A DNA stretch of 64,000 nt from Marinobacter zhanjiangensis (lineage in GTDB: Bacteria; Pseudomonadota; Gammaproteobacteria; Pseudomonadales; Oleiphilaceae), in NCBI RefSeq assembly GCF_014651935.1, contig NZ_BMXV01000010.1, forward strand, positions 62,001 through 126,000. The letters are read 5' to 3'. Every line of letters starts with the position of its first letter. The stretch's first letter is position 1. The position numbers were made by a program, and so were the translations under genes. Shown piece after piece: positions 38,608-47,440 of this stretch. The notes under the pieces are model-generated. The model searched no databases. It saw nothing but the letters and a program-made list of their open reading frames with translations, and had not been told where the DNA came from.

Positions 38608-40976
38608 CCGCTATGCACTACACCCTATGGCTCAACAATTCCGGCACCAAAAAGGCCGACAAGTGCCAGACCTGGCCAGAGTTCTGTCAGTGGCTTCAGG
38701 ATCTCCCGGCGGCAACAGTTAAGGATGACTGCAAGCTGATTAAGCTGGCCACGTTTGGAGATATTCGTACCGACAAACATTGTTTGCGCCACAACGCCAA
38801 CGTGCTGGAAGTGACCGGCATTGAAGGCGATTACGACAGCGAAGAAATGACACCCGAACAGGCCATTGAACTGCTGGAAGGTCACAACCTGAAGGCAGTT
38901 ATTGCGCCGACCTTTAGCGCCACACCTGATGCCCCTCGCTGGCGCGTTCTGACACCTCTCACAACGGCGATAACGCCCGACGAGCGGTTACGGTACATCG
39001 AAGTCCTGAATGGCATGTTAGGTGGTGTGCTGGCCTATGAAAGCCGCACCCTTTCCCAGTCCTACTATATAGGCGTTCCGGCTGACGCTGCTTACAACGT
39101 CCTGCATACGTTTGATGATGCGGAAGAAGGTTACACCCTGGACGAGCTGGACAAGATGGACGGCATCGACCAATTCCGGCAACCGCTGCAAACGAAAAAG
39201 CAGAAGGAGATCGGCGAGTCTGATTCTTTCTCTGATGCGTTTGATGACACCGACATAAACGACTGGGTAGCTGCTATTTGCTCAGGCGATGAAGTGCACC
39301 CTAACTTAATCAAAGTTGCTGGCCGTCTGGTGGCGAAGGGCTGGAAGGATGACGATATACGTCTGTTTTGTGTGCCCTATGTCGAGCGAGTAGAAGCCGA
39401 GCGAGGCCCAGAGCGCGCCGCCCTGCTCAGAGGTAAGGAACTGGATGATGCCATTGCCAGCGCGAGAGCCAAAGGTTACGCGCCGCGTGAATATGCCGAG
39501 ATCCTGGCTGATGCCCAAAAACTGACCCCGGAATCAGACCCGGATGATGTTGACGCACTGGTTAAGGAAACCATACCGCTGTCACCTACTAAAAAACGAC
39601 AGGTACGGCAGGCAATCAAGAAGGCCACCGGCTTGCCCTTCAGCGTCATGGAAGAAACAGAGCGCGCCTGTTATGACGATGGCGGCACCGATGATTTGCA
39701 GCTTGCCCGTTCGTTGGTGGATGAGGTAGGCCACAACAACGTCATGGCGGCTGACACGTTCGTCTGGCAGTGGCGGGACACTGGCGTCTGGCAAAAGCAG
39801 GAAGATCGAGCGGTGAAGCAGTGGGTACAGCACCACCTGGCCGACAACGCCGATGGCGTTAAAAAAAGTCTGGTGGATAGCGTGGCAGACCTGTTCAGAA
39901 CCGAGATATTCCGCCCTCACCATACGTTTAATGTCGGGCCGCCTGAATGCGTCAATACGCTGAATGGCGAACTGGTTTTGCAGTCTGGCCAGTGGCAACT
40001 GATGCCCCACAACCGGGAGCATTACCGGACAACCCAGATTCCAGTGGAGTATGACCCAAAGGCACAAGCGCCACGTTTCATTCAGTTTATGAGCGAGGTA
40101 TTCAAGGACGATCCTGATGCCGGAGACAAATCCCAGGCACTGCTGGAAATGATCGGCTACACCCTCATGGCCCATTGCAGGCATGAAAAATTCATCATCA
40201 TGGTAGGTACAGGCGCTAACGGTAAATCTGTTCTGCTGTCTGTTCTGGAGGCCCTGGCAGGCCCGGAGAACGTGGCAGGCGTACAGCCGTCGCATTTTGA
40301 CCGCTCATTCCAGCGCGCTCACCTACACGGCAAGCTGGCCAACATCGTAACCGAGATCAAACAGGGCGAAATGATCGACGATGCCAGCCTGAAAGGGATT
40401 GTCTCAGGCGAACCTACAACCGTTGAGCACAAGTTCAAAGACCCGTTTGTGATGCGGCCGTTCGCTACCTGCTGGTTTGGTACGAACCATATGCCCCATA
40501 CGCGGGACTTTTCCGACGCACTGTTCCGCCGCGCCCTGGTGGTGGAGTTCAACAACAAGTTCAAGCCGGAGCTGGGTAACTGCGACCCTCAGTTAAAGGA
40601 CAAGCTGATGGAAGAGTTGCCGGGAATCCTGAGCCTTGCCCTTGATGCTTATGCTGATGCACTGCAAAACCGCTTTACGATGCCGGAGAGCTGCCAACAG
40701 GCCAGAGAGAAATGGAGACTTGAGGCCGATCAGGTAGCGCAATTCGTTGATGATGAGTGCGAGCGTGACCCCGGCGGAAAGATCAGACCGCAATCGTTGT
40801 TTGATGCTTACAAGGCGTGGGCAGAGGAAAACGGGATTCACAAACGTCTGGCGCAAAAGTCGTTTGGTGATCGCCTGGTTATGCTCGGATTTGAGCGGAA
40901 GAAGTCGGACGGCACAAGGTATCTCACCGGCATTAAGTGCAAGAGGGCCGTGGACTTCAGAAGTTACGCACATTGA
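38604..40976 (+). CDS. Primase-helicase (phage/plasmid P4-type)
   Basis: A 790-residue replication protein. The N-terminal part (about 40-170) looks like an archaeo-eukaryotic-type primase domain with an acidic motif in EVTGIEGDYDSEE and the stretch APRWRVLTPL. The C-terminal part is a D5/P4-type superfamily 3 helicase: Walker A GTGANGKS at 535-542, KLANIVTEIKQGEMID, a sensor motif in CWFGTNHMPHTRD and an arginine finger region FRRALVVEF, ending in a winged helix. It would start and unwind the element's own replication. A 346-bp noncoding stretch with repeats follows. Confidence 0.92.
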   Translation: MTAMHYTLWLNNSGTKKADKCQTWPEFCQWLQDLPAATVKDDCKLIKLATFGDIRTDKHCLRHNANVLEVTGIEGDYDSEEMTPEQAIELLEGHNLKAVIAPTFSATPDAPRWRVLTPLTTAITPDERLRYIEVLNGMLGGVLAYESRTLSQSYYIGVPADAAYNVLHTFDDAEEGYTLDELDKMDGIDQFRQPLQTKKQKEIGESDSFSDAFDDTDINDWVAAICSGDEVHPNLIKVAGRLVAKGWKDDDIRLFCVPYVERVEAERGPERAALLRGKELDDAIASARAKGYAPREYAEILADAQKLTPESDPDDVDALVKETIPLSPTKKRQVRQAIKKATGLPFSVMEETERACYDDGGTDDLQLARSLVDEVGHNNVMAADTFVWQWRDTGVWQKQEDRAVKQWVQHHLADNADGVKKSLVDSVADLFRTEIFRPHHTFNVGPPECVNTLNGELVLQSGQWQLMPHNREHYRTTQIPVEYDPKAQAPRFIQFMSEVFKDDPDAGDKSQALLEMIGYTLMAHCRHEKFIIMVGTGANGKSVLLSVLEALAGPENVAGVQPSHFDRSFQRAHLHGKLANIVTEIKQGEMIDDASLKGIVSGEPTTVEHKFKDPFVMRPFATCWFGTNHMPHTRDFSDALFRRALVVEFNNKFKPELGNCDPQLKDKLMEELPGILSLALDAYADALQNRFTMPESCQQAREKWRLEADQVAQFVDDECERDPGGKIRPQSLFDAYKAWAEENGIHKRLAQKSFGDRLVMLGFERKKSDGTRYLTGIKCKRAVDFRSYAH

Positions 40977-41322
40977 TAGCAAAACAGGGACGGCAGGGAC
41001 GCCACTCCCGACATTCCGTGATGGAAGAAAAAGAGATTATTTGTATTTCAGTATGACCCTAAAACATTCTTTTCTGGATATTGGGGAATGTGGGAATACG
41101 TGACCCTTCCGTCCCTGATGACCCTGTAGCAACGGAAAACCATTTCCCGCCACGAGCAACAGAACGAACAAACGACCGCTACCCTGTTATGGCATAGTAA
41201 AGTATTCGTAACCCCATGTTAGAAAACAGTTATTGTTCATATGCGTTCGCAACGTGTTATCAATATGTGACCCTAAATGCGATAATAACGATAAGTAAAC
41301 CTGCAATTAACGAGGCATAACC
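40977..41322 (+). other. 346-bp AT-rich noncoding region, putative replication origin
   Basis: No gene is visible here. The 7-mer TGACCCT occurs four times on the plus strand, at 41054, 41101, 41119 and 41268, far above chance for this length; two more copies occur elsewhere in the element (41664 inside terS, 43701). An AT-rich stretch at 41160-41310 follows. Location directly after the primase-helicase gene is like P4-type origins with iterons. A possible promoter for terS is TTATCA (41257-41262) with GATAAT (41281-41286) at 18 bp. Confidence 0.5.
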
Positions 41323-41727
41323 ATGGCCAGACCCTTTGAAAAGCTACCGGCTGGTGCAAAGAACCATCTTGAAAGCATGGCCGCTAATGGTCTGCTGTCT
41401 GAATCCGCCGCCGCGACTGCGTTAGGTATGCCCCTGGATCAATTCAGGCGCGTCATTGCCGAGCATAAGCCCAGTAAAGAGATATGGGACAACGCCCTGG
41501 CAGTGGAGCGGGATCAACTACTGGGTGCCATGTATAGCCGCGCCATGGAGGGTGACACCAAAGCTGCCCAGACGTTGCTGGCGGTACGGCATGGTATGAC
41601 GGAAAAGCAGCCCAAGGGAGCCTCAGAGCGCGTTAGTGTGGTGTTCAACTTGCCCCAGGCCCTTGACCCTTCGGAGTACGCAAAAGCCATTCAGGTAGAG
41701 CAGGAGAGGCTACCCGATGGCAACTGA
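41323..41727 (+). CDS. Putative terminase small subunit
   Basis: A 134-residue protein overlapping the large terminase gene by 11 bp. The N-terminal region (GLLSESAAATALGMPLDQFRRVI) looks like a helix-turn-helix, followed by a helical part (ERDQLLGAMYSRAMEGDTKAAQTLLAVRHG), the pattern of small subunits that recognise the pac/cos site. Assignment rests on layout and neighbour. GAGG precedes ATG 41323. Confidence 0.75.
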   Translation: MARPFEKLPAGAKNHLESMAANGLLSESAAATALGMPLDQFRRVIAEHKPSKEIWDNALAVERDQLLGAMYSRAMEGDTKAAQTLLAVRHGMTEKQPKGASERVSVVFNLPQALDPSEYAKAIQVEQERLPDGN

Positions 41728-43111
41728 ACAACGCCCGGATCAACTCAGCCCCTGGCAAGCCCAGGCCATGGCAGTGCCGGAAGCCTTTGATCTGTTTTTA
41801 GGTGGTGGCCGTGGTGGTGGTAAGACGTTTACCCTTGCCGCGATATTCCTACGTCATTGTGAACAGCATGGTGACGAGGCGCGCTGTCTGGTGGTGCGTA
41901 AGAGCTTCCCCGGCCTTCAGGATCTTGAGGCAGAGTTCCGTTCCTACTTCACCAAAGTGTATGGCGATAAGCTCCGGTTTGATGGCCAGAAACACCGCTT
42001 CACCTTACCCAATGGCGCGACTGTCCAACTGGATCAGCTCGAAAGAGAAAACGACTTTGCAAAGTATCAGGGCAAGTCTTTCTCCCACATCGCCGTGGAT
42101 GAGGCAGGGCAGTACGCCAGTCCAGCACTGACCGACCGGCTCAGGTCATCCCTGCGCGCCCCTGCTGGCGTCCCCACACGGTTTATATTGATTGCTAACC
42201 CTGGTGGCGTAGGTCATGCGTGGCTGGTGCGACGATACGCCCTGAAAGAGCCATGGAAGCCGTACATTGACGAGGCCACTGGTTTTGATTTTGTGTCCAT
42301 TGCCAGCACCTACCGGGATAACGAGTTCATCGACCGTGACCGCTACGCAAAGAACCTGATGGCCAGTTGTGCCACTGACCCAGAGTTAGGCCGTGCCTGG
42401 CTGGAAGGTGATTGGTCTGTTCTGCGTGGTGCCTACTTCAGCTCAGTCATCGATGAGCAGCGAGTAAGAGTAGAGCCATGGCCAGAGCTGCCCCTGCCGG
42501 ACCAATGGGACACCGACCGCTGGAAGATATACCTGGCTCACGACTTCGGAAGCGCCGCGCCGTCTGTCACGTATCTGTGTGCTCAGTCCCCAGGCGCGGA
42601 AGGACCAGACGGTTACTTCTACCCGAAAGGTTCGGTTGTCCTGGTGGATGAGGAAAGCACCACAAGCCCGGACGATTTGAATGCCGGTTTAGGGCTGACC
42701 GTCCCCGATCAGGCCGACCGCATTATCAGTATGTGCAAGCAATGGCGCGCTTCACCCAGAGGCGTGGCGGATGACGCCATATTCAACAACAACGGCTCGC
42801 AGTCCGGCACCATCGGCGACGAGTTCCGCAAGGCTGGCGTATCGTTCACCAAAGCACACAAAGGCTCACGGCTGGCAGGCTGGCAGATCATGCGCCGTAT
42901 GCTGGCTGACGCTGGCACCCCAGACCGTCCTGGCTTGTACGTCTCCCGCAACTGCCAAGTGTGGTGGCAGACCGTCCCCGCGCTGCCCAGAGATCCCCGT
43001 AAACCGGAAGATGTCGATTCCACTGCCGCCGATCATGCCGCCGACGCTTGTCGTTATGCCCTGACCGGCTACCAACCACTCCCGCATGTAGAGTTTGCGT
43101 TCAATAACTAA
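41717..43111 (+). CDS. Terminase large subunit
   Basis: DNA packaging motor with nuclease. The 464-residue protein has Walker A GGGRGGGKT at 29-37, Walker B IAVDEAGQY with Asp128-Glu129, and an RNase H-like nuclease domain with acidic residues at LAHDFG (Asp276), GVADDAIF (Asp352/353) and DHAADACRYAL (Asp439, Asp443). Both domains look complete and intact. Its presence together with its own TerS means the element could direct packaging of its own DNA. Confidence 0.93.
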   Translation: MATEQRPDQLSPWQAQAMAVPEAFDLFLGGGRGGGKTFTLAAIFLRHCEQHGDEARCLVVRKSFPGLQDLEAEFRSYFTKVYGDKLRFDGQKHRFTLPNGATVQLDQLERENDFAKYQGKSFSHIAVDEAGQYASPALTDRLRSSLRAPAGVPTRFILIANPGGVGHAWLVRRYALKEPWKPYIDEATGFDFVSIASTYRDNEFIDRDRYAKNLMASCATDPELGRAWLEGDWSVLRGAYFSSVIDEQRVRVEPWPELPLPDQWDTDRWKIYLAHDFGSAAPSVTYLCAQSPGAEGPDGYFYPKGSVVLVDEESTTSPDDLNAGLGLTVPDQADRIISMCKQWRASPRGVADDAIFNNNGSQSGTIGDEFRKAGVSFTKAHKGSRLAGWQIMRRMLADAGTPDRPGLYVSRNCQVWWQTVPALPRDPRKPEDVDSTAADHAADACRYALTGYQPLPHVEFAFNN

Positions 43112-43123
43112 CGAGGTGACACC

Positions 43124-43654
43124 ATGAGCGAAGTTGAGCAACTGAAAGAAGAGATTGAAAAGCTGAAAGCCAAAAACTACGAGCTGGTAGGCGAGAAACG
43201 AAAGGCCAAGGCTGACGGCGAGGCTGCAACCGCAGAGCTGGAACAGGCCCAGAAAGAACGGGACGAGGCCAAAGCAAAATTGCAGCGTGTGACGGTGGAA
43301 CTACCCCGCCAGAACATGCTGGAAGAGGTCGCCATGCCGAATATGGCGGAAACACTGTTCCGGGAAATCACCCACCATTACGACATCGGCGAAGGTGACG
43401 CGCTCATCTCGAAAGACTCCGGCGAACCGCTGGAAGTGGAGATCCCAGAAAAGGGCGAGCGCGTCCCCGTGAAGCTGGATCAGGACGGCATTAGACGCAT
43501 TGCCGAGAACAAGTTGATACCCAGTATCAGGGCAATGATTAAAGGCTCAGGGGCAACCGGTGGAGGCGCTACAGGGGCCGGAACTTCCGCAAGCACTACC
43601 CAGACCGGCACCCAATCCGAAAGCGCGCCCGCTAGACGTTTCGGGCTGAATTGA
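43124..43654 (+). CDS. Putative capsid scaffolding protein
   Basis: A 176-residue protein with an N-terminal coiled coil of about 50 residues (VEQLKEEIEKLKAKNYEL), a middle domain and a Gly/Thr/Ser-rich tail ending RRFGLN. Charged coiled-coil proteins directly upstream of the capsid gene are typically scaffolds. GAGGTGA precedes the ATG. No protease domain is visible in it. Confidence 0.65.
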   Translation: MSEVEQLKEEIEKLKAKNYELVGEKRKAKADGEAATAELEQAQKERDEAKAKLQRVTVELPRQNMLEEVAMPNMAETLFREITHHYDIGEGDALISKDSGEPLEVEIPEKGERVPVKLDQDGIRRIAENKLIPSIRAMIKGSGATGGGATGAGTSASTTQTGTQSESAPARRFGLN

Positions 43655-43789
43655 GTATAATTTAATCAATCAGTTAGCCGTGCCCTGGCGGTGCGGCGGC
43701 TGACCCTTTCGCGCCCGTGGCGCAACTCTCCCAAACCCGTGGTTTGCCGAGAATCAACCTTAAATAGTTTCCATAACTAGGTGATTCTT
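43655..43789 (+). other. Noncoding leader of the capsid gene
   Basis: A 135-bp gap with no reading frame of note. It contains one TGACCCT copy (43701-43707) and short GC-rich inverted segments (GTGCGGCGGC, GGTTTGCCGAGAATCAACC). It could hold a separate promoter for the capsid gene; no consensus pair is convincing. Confidence 0.35.
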
Positions 43790-44782
43790 ATGGCCGTTGT
43801 AAGACTTTCAGACGTAATCGAACCCGTTAAATTTACCGACTACATCATCCAGAACAGCATGGTGCGTACCGCGCTCGCTGAGTCTGGTGTATTGGTCAAT
43901 AACGCCGTGATGCAAGATCAGCTCACCGCTGGCGCTCATGCGTTCACTGTCCCCGGCTGGCTGGATCTTGCCGACGATGAAGCGGACGTTGTAAACGATG
44001 ACCCCGCTATCGAGTCCACCCCGCACAAGATTGGCAGCTTCAAACAGAAGGTGCGCAAATCGTTTTTGCATGGCTCTTGGTCAACCATGAACCTGGCCTC
44101 AGAGATTGCCGGTGACGATGCAATGATCCGCATTCAGAACCGCGTGGTGGCCTACTGGAACCGACAGGTACAGAAACGTCTGGTATCAACCCTTCAGGGT
44201 ATTGAGGCCAGCAACCTGGCCAACGATTCCGGCGATATGATTCTGGACATTACGGCAGACACACCATCCGCGTTTAGCGCCGCCGCCGTCATTGATGCCG
44301 CTGGCACCATGGGCGATGCGATGGACTCACTGTCTGCCATTGCCATGCACCCGGACACCTACCGCAAAGCCTTGAAAGATGACCTGATCGAGTTTATTCC
44401 AGACTCACAGGGCAGTCTGACCATGCCGACCTTCCGAGGGCTGGCGGTGGTGATGGATGAGGCCATGCCAAAAGTAGTGGCGACGGACACCACTTACACA
44501 AGCGTTCTGTTCGGTGCTGGTGCGGTAGGGTATGCCATGGGCGAACCACGAGTGGCTGACGGCACCGAAGTGGAAAGCCTGCCTTCCTCCGGTAACGGTG
44601 GGGGCCAACAGGTACTTCACAGCCGTGTGAACCTGGCGGTGCATCCGCTTGGCTTTAGCTGGTCTGATACTGCCGTTGTCGGTGAAAGCCCGACCATTGC
44701 AGAGCTGGCCGACGCAACCAACTGGACGCGCTCAATCGAGCGTAAAGCCGTGCCGATGGTTTTCCTGAAGCACACGTTGTAA
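43790..44782 (+). CDS. Major capsid protein (HK97-fold coat type)
   Basis: A 330-residue protein strongly resembling phage coat proteins of the gp13-like/HK97-fold type: an N-terminal FTDYIIQNSMVRTALAESGVL, the loop VPGWLDLADDEADVVNDDPAIESTPHKIGS, RIQNRVVAYWNRQVQKRLVSTLQGI, AMHPDTYRKALKDDLIEFIPDSQ, RGLAVVMDEAMP, SVLFGAGAVGY, and a C-terminal VNLAVHPLGFSW. The frame begins at GTG 43781, but ATG 43790 with AGGTG upstream is the better start. No protease cleavage gene is present. Confidence 0.88.
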   Translation: MAVVRLSDVIEPVKFTDYIIQNSMVRTALAESGVLVNNAVMQDQLTAGAHAFTVPGWLDLADDEADVVNDDPAIESTPHKIGSFKQKVRKSFLHGSWSTMNLASEIAGDDAMIRIQNRVVAYWNRQVQKRLVSTLQGIEASNLANDSGDMILDITADTPSAFSAAAVIDAAGTMGDAMDSLSAIAMHPDTYRKALKDDLIEFIPDSQGSLTMPTFRGLAVVMDEAMPKVVATDTTYTSVLFGAGAVGYAMGEPRVADGTEVESLPSSGNGGGQQVLHSRVNLAVHPLGFSWSDTAVVGESPTIAELADATNWTRSIERKAVPMVFLKHTL

Positions 44783-44794
44783 GAGTTCGCGCTG

Positions 44795-45136
44795 ATGACT
44801 GGCACCTCATCTGGTCTGAAGCGCAACAACGCCGTCGGTGGGTACGTGGCAGGCTCACCGGCGGCACCCTTTCCCCTTGATCCTATCGACTACGGTACTG
44901 ATGCTGGTCTGGCAGAGCGCCGCTTGTGGGTGTCTGCACTGGCCTTGATAGTGGATGATGCTAAACGCTACTGGCAGGGCAAGAAAAGCCATTCAGCGAC
45001 CGCTGACGACCTAGAGGAAGCGTTCGACGCTATGTGCGAGTGCACATGGATGTTGCGCCGGATCTGCAACGTTACAGGCCATGACCCGGCGTGGCTTAGC
45101 CGGGGATTTATCCAATGGTGTGAGCAGTGCCCTTGA
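44795..45136 (+). CDS. Unknown phage-type protein
   Basis: A 113-residue protein following the capsid gene by 12 bp. The second half (AERRLWVSALALIVDDAKRYWQGKKSHSATADDLEEAFDAMCECTWMLRRICNVTGHDP) is helical with several Trp and Cys residues. In tailed phages this place is often taken by a head-completion protein, but I see no recognised motif. It converges on the lipoprotein gene, 6 bp apart. Confidence 0.65.
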   Translation: MTGTSSGLKRNNAVGGYVAGSPAAPFPLDPIDYGTDAGLAERRLWVSALALIVDDAKRYWQGKKSHSATADDLEEAFDAMCECTWMLRRICNVTGHDPAWLSRGFIQWCEQCP

Positions 45137-45142
45137 GAGAAG

Positions 45143-45937
45143 TTATTGAAGGTGTTTCATGACTTCATAGGTAAAGAAGGTGTTAGTGGCTGAGAGCACC
45201 TTGAACCTGGCGCCTTGAAAACCGATCACGTCACTGTCGCCAAGGTCATACTGGATATTGTTAGAGAATGCTGGTCTTGCCATGTTGTTATAAAACTCTC
45301 GATAGGAAAGCTGAATCGTATCTCCCGAGCGCCCTAGATATACCAGCTCTTTCCTAAAGCTATCCTCTGAATCCGCAATCGTCGATTGGTCTATGCCGCA
45401 CACTTCCGTGGGTATTTGATGCTCTTGGGCTGGTTTCGTGCCGCCAAAGATTGCTCGCTTGCCCGAAAAAATACTGGAGATGCCGTCTACTGGGTTAGCT
45501 CCGCCAGCCTCTGGCAGCGAGAAAGTATTAGCAACCAGAAGGGAACAGCCCTCAGGCCCAGATGAAAGTAATAGCTCTCCCGGTTTGATCGCAGTAAATT
45601 CACCATCAACGGACACATAGTTAACCCGAGCGATATAGTCATTCCCAAGCATAGCAACCGCTGGAAAGTTAGGACCGATTAGGGAAAGACTGCGTTCGTC
45701 GTGTTCAAACTCATAGGGGCGTTCAAGCTGGATTACTGTCTCCGCTGGGCCATATGCCCAAAACATAATGCTTTGCCCGATTTCTACAGTTGTTTCATTC
45801 TGCAAGGCGGGCCGTTTAATGGTGATGTTTTTCGGAGATAACGGGGTGAGTTGTTCTGAAGGCTGAGTGGCGCATCCCGCAGCTAGTAACGCACTGGCCA
45901 CGACAACAGAAACGGCAGCAAGATTTTTGTTCGGCAT
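45143..45937 (-). CDS. Lipoprotein of unknown function (element cargo)
   Basis: A 264-residue precursor with signal peptide and lipobox LAAGC, lipidated Cys at 22. The mature part contains mostly beta-strand-like segments and no motif I recognise. It is transcribed against the rest of the element, next to attR, the usual place of accessory (moron) genes that benefit the host or exclude other phages; a superinfection-exclusion lipoprotein is one idea. The start has almost no ribosome site, and an inverted repeat (45943-45970) sits just upstream. Confidence 0.75.
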   Translation of the reverse strand: MPNKNLAAVSVVVASALLAAGCATQPSEQLTPLSPKNITIKRPALQNETTVEIGQSIMFWAYGPAETVIQLERPYEFEHDERSLSLIGPNFPAVAMLGNDYIARVNYVSVDGEFTAIKPGELLLSSGPEGCSLLVANTFSLPEAGGANPVDGISSIFSGKRAIFGGTKPAQEHQIPTEVCGIDQSTIADSEDSFRKELVYLGRSGDTIQLSYREFYNNMARPAFSNNIQYDLGDSDVIGFQGARFKVLSATNTFFTYEVMKHLQ

Positions 45938-45942
45938 CTGGT

Positions 45943-45970
45943 TAATCCATCTATGGACAAAGGTGGATTA
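45943..45970 (-). promoter_or_regulatory. Inverted repeat just upstream of the lipoprotein start
   Basis: TAATCCA (45943-45949) and TGGATTA (45964-45970) form a perfect seven-base inverted repeat around 14 bases, six bases before the ATG on the minus strand. It is either an operator or a leader hairpin over the ribosome site. Confidence 0.45.
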
Positions 45971-46097
45971 GAGCCTAACAGTTTTGTAACGGAGGGTGAA
46001 CGCTGGCAAGGGCGTCAGTCTCTCCTGACAGTCCCACCATTTCCGGCAGGTGGCGCGACCGCTGGGCAACCATGCGAGCGGTTTGTTCTGCTTTCAT

Positions 46098-46116
46098 GGT
46101 CACAGATTGGTAACAC
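46098..46116 (+). repeat. Right arm-type repeat
   Basis: Matches 35914-35932 in 18 of 19 positions, same orientation, 72 bp inside attR. Both copies are preceded by a related GTTTGTTC motif. A likely integrase arm-binding site. Confidence 0.55.
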
Positions 46117-46146
46117 GTAGCAGTGTCATGTAACCGAATACAAAAA

Positions 46147-46174
46147 AGCCACTCGGCTTGCGCTCTAAGTGGCT
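46147..46174 (-). terminator. Element-supplied terminator downstream of tRNA-Val
   Basis: AGCCACT and AGTGGCT enclose a 14-base loop, with T-runs on either side depending on strand (GGCTTTTTT reading minus). It lies 17 bp after the tRNA 3' end on the minus strand and replaces the original terminator, which is now displaced to the far side of attL. Confidence 0.75.
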
Positions 46175-46188
46175 CTTTTTAAAGCAAT

Positions 46189-46267
<79 letters not shown>

Positions 46268-46284
46268 GTGTGCAACGGGGTGGA

Positions 46285-46313
46285 AATATACTGATCCGGG
46301 CTCCCGTGGTCAA
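46285..46313 (-). promoter_or_regulatory. Promoter of tRNA-Val
   Basis: On the minus strand TTGACC (46313-46308) and TATATT (46290-46285) are spaced exactly 17 bp, followed by a GC-rich discriminator and the tRNA start. It lies outside the element, so the promoter is the host's. Confidence 0.75.
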
Positions 46314-46342
46314 CCATTTTCCGGCACTTTTTCGTGGCGGTT

Positions 46343-47335
46343 TCAGACCTGCCGGGACGAGCGAATGCGGGCAATCCGGCGGGCGCGGCCGGACTTGCGC
46401 AGCCAGCTGCGCAGGCTGCGGGAGAGCTCTGTCCAGCGGTTGATCAGCAGGGCCAGCAGGATCACGCCGCAGCCGGCAAGCTGGGTGGGGGTCATGGTCT
46501 GGCTGAACCAGACCCAGGCCATCAGGGCGACCCACACCGGCTCCAACACCAGTATCACCACGCCATGGCTGTGGAAAGACAGGCTCTGGGCATAGGTCTG
46601 CACCAAAAAGCGGAAGGCGGTGCCAATGGTGGCACTGGCGAAAAGCCACCAGAACATCTCACCGGTGAAGCTGGCAAACGTGGCTTGCCACTGCTCGAAA
46701 AACAGGGAGATCGCGCCGGTGAGCAGGCCGGCCGTGGTCATGCTCAGGGTGGTCAGTGGTAATGCCGGCACCCGCTCTTTGGTGACGCTCTCGCCGCTGC
46801 GCTTGACCACCGTGCGGGTATTGGCAGTGCGGGAGGTGAGGATATAGGCGGTGGCAAAGATAAAGGCCGCGACCACAAACAGCAGCTGGCCTTTTTCCGG
46901 CCGGAAGCCATTCTCCAGCGACAGCAAAGCCAGGCCGCAGACGGACACAGGCAGGGCCAGCCAGGTGCTGAGGGGTTGCTGCTCCCGGAAGAAAACACGG
47001 GCAATGACGGGGACAATCACCACCGCAAGGCTGACAATGAAGGCGGCTTCGCCCAGGTTGACCCCGAGCCAGATCCCCATCACCCAGCAGCTCATGGCGG
47101 AGCCGAAGACCAGGCCGACCCGCGCACCGCGCAGGATCTGCGTAGTGCTGAGGCGCGTCAGCTGCCGCCGGGCCATCAAGGCCAGAATGGCGCCGGCCAT
47201 GAGAAAACGCAGAGACATGAACATCAGCGGTGGCATCAGCAGCACCGCTTCCTTGGAAAAGGCCCAGCTGAACGCCGCCAGCAGGGTCACACCGACCAGG
47301 AGGAGGTCCGATTTGTTGGTGTTGGAGAGGGCCAT
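46343..47335 (-). CDS. EamA/DMT-family transporter
   Basis: A 330-residue protein with ten hydrophobic helices in two EamA repeats (ALMFMSLRFLMAGAILAL-type helix near 35-55; second half ending with GVVILVLEPVWVALMAWVWFSQTMTPTQLAGCGVILLA). Such drug/metabolite transporters export amino acids, nucleosides or other small molecules; the substrate cannot be read. It has a basic C-terminal tail. The gene stands alone next to tRNA-Val. Confidence 0.86.
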   Translation of the reverse strand: MALSNTNKSDLLLVGVTLLAAFSWAFSKEAVLLMPPLMFMSLRFLMAGAILALMARRQLTRLSTTQILRGARVGLVFGSAMSCWVMGIWLGVNLGEAAFIVSLAVVIVPVIARVFFREQQPLSTWLALPVSVCGLALLSLENGFRPEKGQLLFVVAAFIFATAYILTSRTANTRTVVKRSGESVTKERVPALPLTTLSMTTAGLLTGAISLFFEQWQATFASFTGEMFWWLFASATIGTAFRFLVQTYAQSLSFHSHGVVILVLEPVWVALMAWVWFSQTMTPTQLAGCGVILLALLINRWTELSRSLRSWLRKSGRARRIARIRSSRQV

Positions 47336-47440
47336 GGCACCGATCTCATCCGAAAATCAGGGCGCGGAGTTTAGCATGCTCATAACGCCCCAGCTAATCG
47401 ACCCGGCCTGAAACCACGACCGTAGCACCCGCTGCGTCGG

